The translations under genes were made by a program, and so were the position numbers. Shown here one piece after another: positions 1-5,969 of a stretch of DNA of 6,258 nt (position 1 is the first letter of the stretch; every line of letters starts with the position of its first letter). Source of the stretch: Clostridia bacterium (GTDB lineage: Bacteria; Bacillota; Clostridia; Oscillospirales; CAG-272); contig JAFWWR010000157.1 of NCBI GenBank assembly GCA_017518025.1, forward strand, positions 1 to 6,258, in the 5' to 3' direction. The notes below the pieces were generated by a model. The model saw only the letters and a program-made list of their open reading frames with translations. It made no database searches and was not told the origin of the DNA.

Positions 1-1830
1 CATATCATTGACGAGGATCTCTCCGCCGTTGTTGTTGGACGCCGTCGCCGTCATCCGGCTGGTGATTTTATTCCTGTAGTGCTGCGTATCCTTCGCGTCG
101 AGCCCTTCCGACGGGAACGAGCCGATAGCCAACTCCCAGTCCATCCAGTAATCCGAGGCTGCATACTCTTCTTCGCTGCCGCGTTTGAACGAGAAATTCT
201 CGGCCACGGTATGTGAACGGGTCGCCGGTTCCACGTTGAAGTCGGCGGTCAGTTCCTCGCCGTTCTGCATCTGGACCGCGCCGTCCACGGCGACTCCTCC
301 GCCTCCGAGGAGAGCGGATTCGCCGGTGTTCACGTTTCCGGAGACATCCTCGCCGTCGGCGCCGTTGAGCAGCGTGGACAGATTCTGTCCGGAGCCGTCG
401 TCGGGAACCTCGGGGGAGTCGCCGGTCAGCGTTACGGTGATCCGGTCGGCGGAGAACGAGCAGAGCTCCTTTTCTCCGCCGCCCTTCAGGTCGCTGAGTT
501 CGATCTCGAAAGACTTTTCCGACCTGTCGCCGGTGGAAATAAGCTCGATGGGGATCTCGACCTCGTCCACGGAGCCGGCGAACGCCACGTCGCCTTCCTT
601 GCGGGTGTAGTCCTCGCCGGCCTTTGCGGTGCCGTCCACGGTGGAGTAGTGCGCCGTCACGGTATAGCTCTTGCCGCCGGTGCGGACGATCCTGACCTTC
701 GCGACGCCCGCCTCGCGGTCCACGGAGATCTCGCTCACTTCAAAGCCGACCTCGGAGGGTTCTCCCTCGTCGTTGTCCGACACCATGAGGGTGAGAGTGT
801 TACACACGTCGCTGAGTTCGCCGCCCTCGCAGGCGTCGATGGTGAAGAGGCCCAGTTCGGGCAGCTCCGCCTCGGAATCGTCCAGCGCGGTGACGCGGAT
901 GTACTTGACCGCTTCGCCCTCGGCGAAGGTCACGTCGAACTGCATGAGGTCGAAATTCTCGCTGAAGCTCAGCGCGGTATATTCGGCGTCTGCTTTCTCT
1001 TTTATGTCCTCCGGCATCGTCTCGGGCTCGGCAACGGGCTCGTAGACCTCGCCGAGAAGAGACTCCGTGCAGGAAAGCGCGCCGTCGATGTTGAGGATGC
1101 AGCGGAAGTCCGCTCCGGTAGGAACGGAGTTCTCAAAATCCCACAGATCGCCCCAGCGGACTGTGAGAAAACTGTCCGTGGCGTCGTCTATGTCGTACCA
1201 CTCCCCGTTCCGGACGGTCTGCCAACGGTAGGAGGTCGCGAAGACCTCTTCGGAAACGGCGAGAGTGACCTCGTCATCCTCGCCCGTGTCCTCGGTGACG
1301 TCCGGGCAGACAACCGTCAGGTCGGAGGCAGTCATCTCGCGCTCCTCACCGGGGACGCCCAGTTCCTGATACGCCGCCACGGGGGTGGGGTTCTCATATT
1401 CAATAAGAAGGTCCTGCTTTCCTGACGCCGCGTAGTCGAAGACGTACCCGGTCCCGTCGGGCTCGGTGGTCACCGCGGGCGCATAGGTGATCTTCGCCGT
1501 CACCCTGCCGGCGGTACCGCCGAGGCGGTACACGGGGATCAGGATGGTCTGCGGGATCTCCTGTCCGTCGGACGTTTTCGCGCCGGGTTCGGCAACGTCC
1601 GCCTGATGAGTTCCGAAGGCGAAAGTACCGTAGGGATACGTCTCGTCCCAGTCCTCATCCACGGGGATCTCCCCGTCTTTGGTGATTATGGTCGCCGGGA
1701 CCGTTCTTTCCTCCGCAGCGGGCTCGTCCTGCGCCCACACTCCGGCGGGCAGCAGTGGCAGGCACATGCAGAGGGAGAGCAGTACGGCGAGCAGTCGCCG
1801 CATCGGCTTCTTACGGGCAGATTCGTTCAT
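1..1830 (-). CDS. Secreted Calx-beta / Ig-like repeat surface protein (N-terminal 610 residues, C-terminus outside window)
   Basis: The minus-strand frame is open from ATG 1828-1830 to the window edge with no stop. GGAGG at 1839-1843, 8 nt upstream, fixes the start. Residues 1-33 form a signal peptide: basic RKKPMRR, then a Leu-rich core, then likely cleavage after GVWA. Residues about 65-155 resemble the first half of a Calx-beta domain (YGTFAF, YRLGGTAGRVTAKI). Residues about 186-260 look Ig-like (YRWQ, WYDI, W203, C244). Residues about 280-354 resemble a Calx-beta second half (TFAEGE, ALDDSEAE, terminal SDND). Residues about 360-470 are a complete Calx-beta domain with the hallmark DGTAKAGEDY at 399-408. 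A Gly-rich linker follows (about 473-525), then unrecognised sequence. Calx-beta domains are Ca2+-binding or adhesion-type beta sandwiches, so an extracellular or wall-associated role is inferred. Any anchor (LPXTG, SLH, dockerin) would lie beyond the window. The ligand is unknown. Confidence 0.92.
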   Translation of the reverse strand, partial: MNESARKKPMRRLLAVLLSLCMCLPLLPAGVWAQDEPAAEERTVPATIITKDGEIPVDEDWDETYPYGTFAFGTHQADVAEPGAKTSDGQEIPQTILIPVYRLGGTAGRVTAKITYAPAVTTEPDGTGYVFDYAASGKQDLLIEYENPTPVAAYQELGVPGEEREMTASDLTVVCPDVTEDTGEDDEVTLAVSEEVFATSYRWQTVRNGEWYDIDDATDSFLTVRWGDLWDFENSVPTGADFRCILNIDGALSCTESLLGEVYEPVAEPETMPEDIKEKADAEYTALSFSENFDLMQFDVTFAEGEAVKYIRVTALDDSEAELPELGLFTIDACEGGELSDVCNTLTLMVSDNDEGEPSEVGFEVSEISVDREAGVAKVRIVRTGGKSYTVTAHYSTVDGTAKAGEDYTRKEGDVAFAGSVDEVEIPIELISTGDRSEKSFEIELSDLKGGGEKELCSFSADRITVTLTGDSPEVPDDGSGQNLSTLLNGADGEDVSGNVNTGESALLGGGGVAVDGAVQMQNGEELTADFNVEPATRSHTVAENFSFKRGSEEEYAASDYWMDWELAIGSFPSEGLDAKDTQHYRNKITSRMTATASNNNGGEILVNDM

Positions 1831-1838
1831 TGCAAGTT

Positions 1839-1843
1839 CCTCC
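1839..1843 (-). promoter_or_regulatory. Ribosome binding site of the surface-protein gene
   Basis: GGAGG on the minus strand with 8 nt to ATG 1828-1830. It favours this start over the in-frame ATG at 1801-1803, which would remove the first nine residues including RKK of the signal-peptide n-region. Confidence 0.85.
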
Positions 1844-1876
1844 GTTGATAAATAAATTACTTTGGATACCTTCGTC

Positions 1877-1904
1877 GAAACCGCGGCCGGACGGCCGGGG
1901 TTTC
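1877..1904 (-). promoter_or_regulatory. GC-rich hairpin in the 5' leader of the surface-protein mRNA
   Basis: A 28-nt inverted repeat on the minus strand: GAAACC and CGGCC on one side pair with GGCCG and GGTTTC on the other. This gives 11 base pairs, one C-C mismatch and a 4-nt GTCC loop. It lies about 20 nt after the predicted transcription start and about 34 nt before the ribosome binding site. No T-tract follows in either direction, so it is not a standard intrinsic terminator. A role in mRNA 5'-end stability, or as a protein or RNA binding target, is inference. Confidence 0.6.
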
Positions 1905-1929
1905 CAAAATGAATAAATATTGTATTTTT

Positions 1930-1958
1930 ATTGTAACATAATTAAAATGACATTTCAA
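1930..1958 (-). promoter_or_regulatory. Sigma-A-type promoter of the surface-protein gene
   Basis: On the minus strand TTGAAA (1953-1958) is followed by a 17-bp spacer and TACAAT (1930-1935). A TG one base before the -10 makes it an extended -10. The area downstream of the -10 is AT-rich. The start of transcription is predicted near 1923, giving a leader of about 93 nt. Confidence 0.8.
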
Positions 1959-1988
1959 CAGCGGATTTGCGTGACTGCGACGTTTTTC

Positions 1989-2019
1989 GCGTTCTCCGGA
2001 GAATTCGGTCTCAGAACGC
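1989..2019. promoter_or_regulatory. Inverted repeat between the divergent promoters (candidate operator)
   Basis: GCGTTCT (1989-1995) and AGAACGC (2013-2019) are perfect inverted copies separated by 17 bp, with centres about 24 bp apart. Overlapping the left arm is a perfect 12-bp palindrome TTCTCCGGAGAA (1992-2003). The right arm ends 2 bp before the -35 box of the radical SAM promoter, where a bound regulator could contact polymerase. No regulator gene is present in the window, so the operator role is inferred. Confidence 0.4.
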
Positions 2020-2021
2020 CC

Positions 2022-2050
2022 TTGAAACTTCGGCGCGTATATGGTATTAT
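2022..2050 (+). promoter_or_regulatory. Sigma-A-type promoter of the radical SAM gene
   Basis: TTGAAA (2022-2027), a 17-bp spacer, then TATTAT (2045-2050), with TG one base before the -10 (extended -10). Predicted transcription starts near 2057, giving a leader of about 92 nt. The in-frame upstream ATG at 2041 lies inside this promoter and so cannot be the translation start. This supports the start at 2149. Confidence 0.8.
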
Positions 2051-2135
2051 TATCTTATGGAACAAAATCGCTCAAGACCGCGACGGACGGACATATCACA
2101 CCGAAACCTTACACGGCAAACCAATCCCGAATCAC

Positions 2136-2140
2136 GGAGG
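2136..2140 (+). promoter_or_regulatory. Ribosome binding site deciding the radical SAM start
   Basis: GGAGG with 8 nt to ATG 2149-2151. It sets the start 36 codons inside the longest open frame. Confidence 0.88.
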
Positions 2141-2148
2141 AAATCGAA

Positions 2149-3573
2149 ATGTCTTCTATCGGTCACGTCATAAAACGCGCGGTCGCACGGGCATTGCTGA
2201 GCCGCCTGTACGGCAACCTCGCCGATCCCTCCGTGCGCGCAAAGACCCTCATGAAGGTCGCGGATATGCTCCCGAAGTTTTACAGAGAGGCGTCTCCGGA
2301 GCGGGTGGAGAGCGTGAAGGCGATGATCCGCGATCCGGATGACCGCTTTATGAAACTGATCTATACGATCCTGGATGAGACCGACCCGGGGTTCGCAAAG
2401 AAAATGATTATGTCCCTCGGCTTCGAGGCGGGGTTCTGCGGGACGAAAAAGATCCGCAAAAGCAGGGAGAAACTGGACTGCAACGTTCCCTGGCTCATTC
2501 TTTTCGATCCCACCATGGCGTGCAATTTGCATTGCGTCGGATGCTGGTCCGGCACCTACGGACACAAGGCCAGCCTCACATATGAGGAGATGGACAGGAT
2601 CGTCAGAGAGGGAAAGTCCCTCGGCACCCACGTCTATATGCTCACCGGCGGAGAGCCGCTGGTCCGGAAGGACGATCTTATCAGACTGTGCCGGAAGCAC
2701 CGCGACTGCTTCTTTGCCGCCTATACGAACTCCACGCTTATCACGGAAGAACTGTGCCGGCAAGTCCGTGATCTGGGGAACATCACTTTCCTGATCTCCA
2801 TCGAAGGCACGCAGGAGACCAACGATGCCCGCCGGGGCGACGGCCATCACACCTCCGCTATGCGCGCCATGGACCTGCTCAAGAAATACGGGATCGTCTA
2901 CGGCATTTCGGTGTGCTACACTCGGGACAATATCGAAACGGTCACAAGCGACGGATTCCTTGAACTCATGGCATCGAAAGGCGCCCACTTCGGCTTCTAC
3001 TTTCACTACATGCCCGTGGGGAACAACGCCGCGCCGGAGCTGATGCCCACGCCGGAACAGCGCCGCGCCGTGATCGACCGGATACGCTATATCCGTTCGG
3101 CGGAATGCGATATCCCGTTCTTTCCCATGGACTTTCAGAACGACGGCGAATTCGTCGGCGGGTGTATTGCGGGAGGTCGGGATTATTTCCACATCAACGC
3201 GGACGGCGACGCGGAGCCATGCGTGTTCATCCACTTCTCCGACAGCAATATCCGGGACAAATCCATACCCGAGATCCTGCAGAGCCCGCTCTTCAGGGAA
3301 TACCGCAGGGGCCAGCCCTTCAACCGCAACCATCTGCGACCCTGCCCTTTGCTTGAAAATCCGGAGGAGCTCCGCGCCATGATCGAACGCACCGGCGCCC
3401 GTCAGACCAGCCCGGAATCGCCGGAGTCTGCGGAGCACCTCTGCGCAAAATGCGACGCGTACGCCGCTTCATGGGCTCCGGTGGCCGAGGAATACTGGAA
3501 CAGCCACGAGCACAAGACGCGCGGTTACGAAAACTATTCCCGGGAGAATCTGGAACGTCCGGACGCCAGGTGA
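2149..3573 (+). CDS. Radical SAM protein with SPASM-like C-terminal cysteine region
   Basis: A 474-residue cytoplasmic protein of the radical SAM superfamily. These enzymes use a [4Fe-4S] cluster to cleave S-adenosylmethionine to a 5'-deoxyadenosyl radical. Residues 1-110 are a mostly helical N-terminal region. The CxxxCxxC cluster motif is at C125, C129 and C132 (CNLHCVGC), and the SAM-contacting GGEP motif is at 167-170 (TGGEPL). The C-terminal part has C339-x13-G-x4-C358, matching the first pair of a SPASM domain, then C399 and C432-x2-C435, enough for at least one auxiliary Fe-S cluster. The cysteine set is smaller than the usual seven of SPASM. From memory the sequence matches a widespread Clostridia family annotated only as radical SAM protein, with substrate unknown. 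It is first in a plus-strand series, 171 bp before the phosphoesterase gene. No precursor peptide gene is seen beside it, so a peptide-maturase role is not supported. The start is set by the GGAGG at 2136-2140 and by the promoter at 2022-2050. Confidence 0.95.
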   Translation: MSSIGHVIKRAVARALLSRLYGNLADPSVRAKTLMKVADMLPKFYREASPERVESVKAMIRDPDDRFMKLIYTILDETDPGFAKKMIMSLGFEAGFCGTKKIRKSREKLDCNVPWLILFDPTMACNLHCVGCWSGTYGHKASLTYEEMDRIVREGKSLGTHVYMLTGGEPLVRKDDLIRLCRKHRDCFFAAYTNSTLITEELCRQVRDLGNITFLISIEGTQETNDARRGDGHHTSAMRAMDLLKKYGIVYGISVCYTRDNIETVTSDGFLELMASKGAHFGFYFHYMPVGNNAAPELMPTPEQRRAVIDRIRYIRSAECDIPFFPMDFQNDGEFVGGCIAGGRDYFHINADGDAEPCVFIHFSDSNIRDKSIPEILQSPLFREYRRGQPFNRNHLRPCPLLENPEELRAMIERTGARQTSPESPESAEHLCAKCDAYAASWAPVAEEYWNSHEHKTRGYENYSRENLERPDAR

Positions 3574-3609
3574 GCCGCACCTCGGTACGTCGAGGGCAAA
3601 AACGGCGGC

Positions 3610-3637
3610 GAACGACCCTTCAAATCATTGAACGACC
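3610..3637. repeat. Two 8-bp direct repeats 20 bp apart, flanking a small dyad
   Basis: GAACGACC occurs at 3610-3617 and 3630-3637, offset by 20 bp (about two helical turns). Between and overlapping them is the dyad TTCAA-ATCA-TTGAA (3619-3632). It lies in the non-coding gap between the radical SAM and phosphoesterase genes. This could be a regulator binding site or chance, as the repeats are short. Confidence 0.3.
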
Positions 3638-3674
3638 GCACGGGGACGAGCCGAAACAGCATCCGTGTTCCGAT

Positions 3675-3714
3675 CCGCTCCGGCCGGAGCGGTCAAAGGC
3701 CGGCGGTGACCGGC
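3675..3714 (+). promoter_or_regulatory. Perfect 18-bp palindrome plus second hairpin upstream of the phosphoesterase gene
   Basis: CCGCTCCGGCCGGAGCGG (3675-3692) is a perfect palindrome. As RNA it would fold to about 7 bp with a 4-nt loop. Six nt later GCCGG-CGGTGA-CCGGC (3699-3714) can form a second stem. Neither is followed by a T-tract, so neither is a typical terminator. A TATAAA at 3717-3722 resembles a -10 box, but there is no good -35 17 bp upstream and it would start transcription almost on the ribosome binding site. Operator, mRNA-processing or stability element are all possible. Confidence 0.45.
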
Positions 3715-3744
3715 TCTATAAAAGCACTTTGAGGAGGGAAACGA

Positions 3745-4893
3745 ATGAAAAAACACCTTATTTGCTTCATTACGGCGGCGGCGATGCTGTTGTCGTTCGT
3801 CGGATGTTCGGCGGTACAAAAGTCCTCCGAACATCTTGAGGACTACGTCTTCAACGTTCAGTATCACGACGATTTCAACATCCTTCAACTGACGGATATC
3901 CATTGGAACGTCAATTCGTCGACGAAGGCGTCGACGGCGTATCTCGACAAGCTGCTGGAAGAGGTGAACGGCCATATCGTCGCCGAGCAGGGCGAGTCGG
4001 CGAAAATCGACCTCGTGGAGCTGACCGGGGATATGTTCATGCTCGCAAATTCGTATCACCTCAAGACCTTCATCGACTATTTTGAGAAAAAAGCGGAAGA
4101 ATACGGCTTTCTGTACGCGCCGGTCTGGGGCAATCACGACAGGCACGCCCTGTACAGTCCGAACAAGCTCGCGAAGGAGTTCAGAGAGGCGCCCCACTGC
4201 ATCTACTTTGAGCCGAACGACGACCTGTACGGCAGAAGCAATTACGTCATCAATCTGACTGAGGATGGGACGGCTGATTCCGCGGTCGCCTGGATGATAG
4301 CGAATATCGACTCCGGGGCTTCGTTCTCGGAGACGGAGTTGTCCGTATCCCGGGATTACGACTACATACGTCCGGAGCAGACCGACTGGTTCATAAGCGA
4401 ACACGCCCTTGCGGGCGAGGACGTCCCCGTCATCGCGTACTATCACATCCCCCAGGATGAGAACGCGAAGGCGTGGACCGAAGTTACGGAAAAAGGGTCA
4501 GATATCAAAAACAAATACTTCAAGCTGGAAGATTTCGCGGACAACGGCAAGGAAGAATTCGCCAGCGATTTTATCGACCGGGCGAAAGATCACAACCTGA
4601 AGGCCGCCTTCATGGGCCACGCCCATAACGTCGACTGGACCTTTGAATACGAGGGCGTCGTCGTCGGCCTCGGGGTAAAGACGGGCACCGAGCTCTACTT
4701 CGCTCATATCGACGCGGATTCCGAAGACGAGGCGATGCGGACGGGGCTGAAATCCGTGGGGATAACGGAGGATTTCGACCTCATCGGGGCGTCGCTGGTC
4801 ACGCTGACGGGACGCGACGGTTCATTTGACCTTGAGCACCTCTATTTCAACGAAAGGGAAAACGGAGATTTTGCCGTTTGGGTTAAATGGTGA
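3745..4893 (+). CDS. Lipoprotein of the calcineurin-like metallophosphoesterase superfamily
   Basis: A 382-residue predicted phosphoesterase with a dinuclear metal centre. The motifs of the superfamily are present in order: D51-x-H53 (LTDIHW), G95-D96 (LTGDMF), G129-N-H-D132 (WGNHDRH), H234 (YYHIP) and G291-H-A-H294 (MGHAHN). The expected metal ligands (D51, H53, D96, N130, H234, H292, H294) and catalytic H131 are all kept, so the enzyme should be active. Residues 1-20 are a signal peptide (MKKH, hydrophobic core), with C21 in a lipobox-like FVGC context. This suggests lipidation and anchoring on the outer face of the membrane. AGGAGG at 3732-3737 lies 7 nt before the ATG. The substrate cannot be read from the sequence: phosphodiester, phosphomonoester or nucleotide are all possible. 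Its stop overlaps the start of the membrane-protein gene, so the two are probably made together. Confidence 0.94.
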   Translation: MKKHLICFITAAAMLLSFVGCSAVQKSSEHLEDYVFNVQYHDDFNILQLTDIHWNVNSSTKASTAYLDKLLEEVNGHIVAEQGESAKIDLVELTGDMFMLANSYHLKTFIDYFEKKAEEYGFLYAPVWGNHDRHALYSPNKLAKEFREAPHCIYFEPNDDLYGRSNYVINLTEDGTADSAVAWMIANIDSGASFSETELSVSRDYDYIRPEQTDWFISEHALAGEDVPVIAYYHIPQDENAKAWTEVTEKGSDIKNKYFKLEDFADNGKEEFASDFIDRAKDHNLKAAFMGHAHNVDWTFEYEGVVVGLGVKTGTELYFAHIDADSEDEAMRTGLKSVGITEDFDLIGASLVTLTGRDGSFDLEHLYFNERENGDFAVWVKW

Positions 4894-5894
4894 TGAAAAA
4901 GATCGTTGATCGGGACGGCTGCGTACTCTCCGGCCTTGACGGAAAGCAGAAAAGACACAACCTCACGGCGTCTCTTGCCGTAGCCCTTTTCTTCGTTATC
5001 TCGGCGTTTACGTTCATGAATTTCCTGTTCGTCCTGTCCGACTGCGCCGGTTCGATCGTTTGCGCTTCTCCCGACGTCGCTCTCCGCGACGCGCTGAGGT
5101 CGGCTCCGATAATCCTGTCGTTCTTCCTGACGCTGAGCGGCCTTATGACCGCGCACACGTTCTATCGGAACGAGAGCCCCGACATACTTCGCAAAAAAGC
5201 GAAAAAGCACGCGACCATTGGGATCGTGACCGGGACCGTCCTCATCGTGTACGTGACGGTGATGCTGATCGCCGGCAGGTACCTGTCGATCGTCGAGGGC
5301 GCTCCCTCGCCGCTCTATCCACTGGACTCCGTGCTGTACGCTCTGGCGTTCGTCGCGGCGGGGATCGGGATCCGGGCGTATCTCGGGAAAGCGGGAGACG
5401 AGCCGCTCTTCTGCGGTCCTTCGCGCCCTACGGTCTGGAAGAAGGGGCGGGGCGTACGCAGTTTCTTCAGAATGATCTGGCTCTTGACCGGTCTTTACGG
5501 GTTCTGCGGATTCTTCTACAGCTTTTTCATCGTTGATTTCAGGGTCGGATACGTCCCCTACAGCGTCGCGTCGATCTTCGTTTCCTTTATCGCGTTCATT
5601 TCCCTGCCCGTGTGGGAATTCTGTTACAACAACCTCACCGCGGAGAAACGGATGAAAAAGACGCTGCCCCCGGCGATCCTTTATCTCGCGGTATCCCTCG
5701 CGGCGACGGTCTTCTACTTCCTCGCGCTGAAGAAGAACCTCGACGGCCCGTCGAACGTGGGATTCGGTCTTTTGCCGATCGCGTTTTCGGCAAGCGTCAA
5801 CCTTGCGACCCTGTTCGTAGTCGCGGTCCCGCTCGTCGTTTCGGTCGCGGCGCTGGTGAAAGGCATCTTCAGGAGAATAAAAGCGAAAGAATGA
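4893..5894 (+). CDS. Polytopic membrane protein with about 8 transmembrane segments, unknown function
   Basis: A 333-residue integral membrane protein that I do not recognise. Hydrophobic segments lie at about residues 25-48, 71-91, 107-128, 146-163, 194-214, 221-243, 259-279 and 298-323. Basic loops (RKKAKKH near 100-106, WKKGRGVRSFFR near 182-193, EKRMKK near 251-256) and the basic tail RRIKAKE suggest cytoplasmic sides. The ATG at 4893-4895 overlaps the TGA of the phosphoesterase gene (TGATG). An in-frame ATG at 4887 would add two residues. I prefer 4893 because of the stop-start overlap and because GGG at 4880-4882 is better spaced from it, but there is no strong ribosome binding site, so translation probably depends on coupling. 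The tight pairing suggests a partner role for the lipoprotein phosphoesterase, for example in transport or export at the same membrane. This is inference. No conserved catalytic motif is visible. A terminator follows 25 bp after the stop. Confidence 0.88.
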   Translation: MKKIVDRDGCVLSGLDGKQKRHNLTASLAVALFFVISAFTFMNFLFVLSDCAGSIVCASPDVALRDALRSAPIILSFFLTLSGLMTAHTFYRNESPDILRKKAKKHATIGIVTGTVLIVYVTVMLIAGRYLSIVEGAPSPLYPLDSVLYALAFVAAGIGIRAYLGKAGDEPLFCGPSRPTVWKKGRGVRSFFRMIWLLTGLYGFCGFFYSFFIVDFRVGYVPYSVASIFVSFIAFISLPVWEFCYNNLTAEKRMKKTLPPAILYLAVSLAATVFYFLALKKNLDGPSNVGFGLLPIAFSASVNLATLFVVAVPLVVSVAALVKGIFRRIKAKE

Positions 5895-5919
5895 TCCCGG
5901 ATCACGTTCCCGGACAGAA

Positions 5920-5969
5920 AAATCCTCGAAACCCTTTGATAAGGATTTCGGGGATTTATTTGCTTTTTT
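5920..5969. terminator. Bidirectional intrinsic terminator between convergent genes
   Basis: Arms 5920-5936 and 5941-5957 form a 17-position stem with one A-C mismatch, one G-T pair and a 4-nt loop (TGAT). On the plus strand it is followed by a T-rich tract (TTTATTTGCTTTTTT, 5955-5969). On the minus strand the stem is followed by ATTTTTCTG. It therefore fits both the membrane-protein gene ending at 5894 and the convergent gene ending at 5968. The T-tract overlaps the last codon region of the minus-strand gene. Confidence 0.88.

Noticed and set aside
649..1425. Open frame of 258 codons on the plus strand within the surface-protein region (also 185-610 and 671-1045)
   Set aside because: The minus strand encodes continuous Calx-beta/Ig-like protein with signal peptide and ribosome binding site. 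The plus-strand products have no recognisable domain and are shadows.
2041..2148. N-terminal extension of the radical SAM protein by 36 codons from ATG 2041
   Set aside because: The ATG lies inside the promoter spacer just before the -10, and a strong GGAGG precedes the ATG at 2149.
2057..2173. A 38-codon basic leader frame (starting MEQNRSRP) before and overlapping the radical SAM start, considered as a RiPP precursor or leader peptide
   Set aside because: Its ATG falls at the predicted transcription start with no ribosome binding site. It has no repeated Cys, Thr or Ser core pattern and overlaps the true start out of frame, so it is most likely untranslated leader.
2050..3438. A 462-codon open frame on the minus strand, antisense to the radical SAM gene
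   Set aside because: It lies wholly opposite a clearly conserved enzyme, has no domain-like sequence or ribosome binding site, and is explained by GC-rich codon structure that suppresses stops on the other strand.
3675..3714. Intrinsic terminator after the radical SAM gene
   Set aside because: The stems are good, but the following bases have no T-tract, so co-transcription with the downstream genes remains possible.
3625..4446. A 273-codon minus-strand frame over the phosphoesterase gene
   Set aside because: Antisense to a gene with all superfamily motifs intact, and with Arg/Val-rich low-information sequence typical of a shadow frame.
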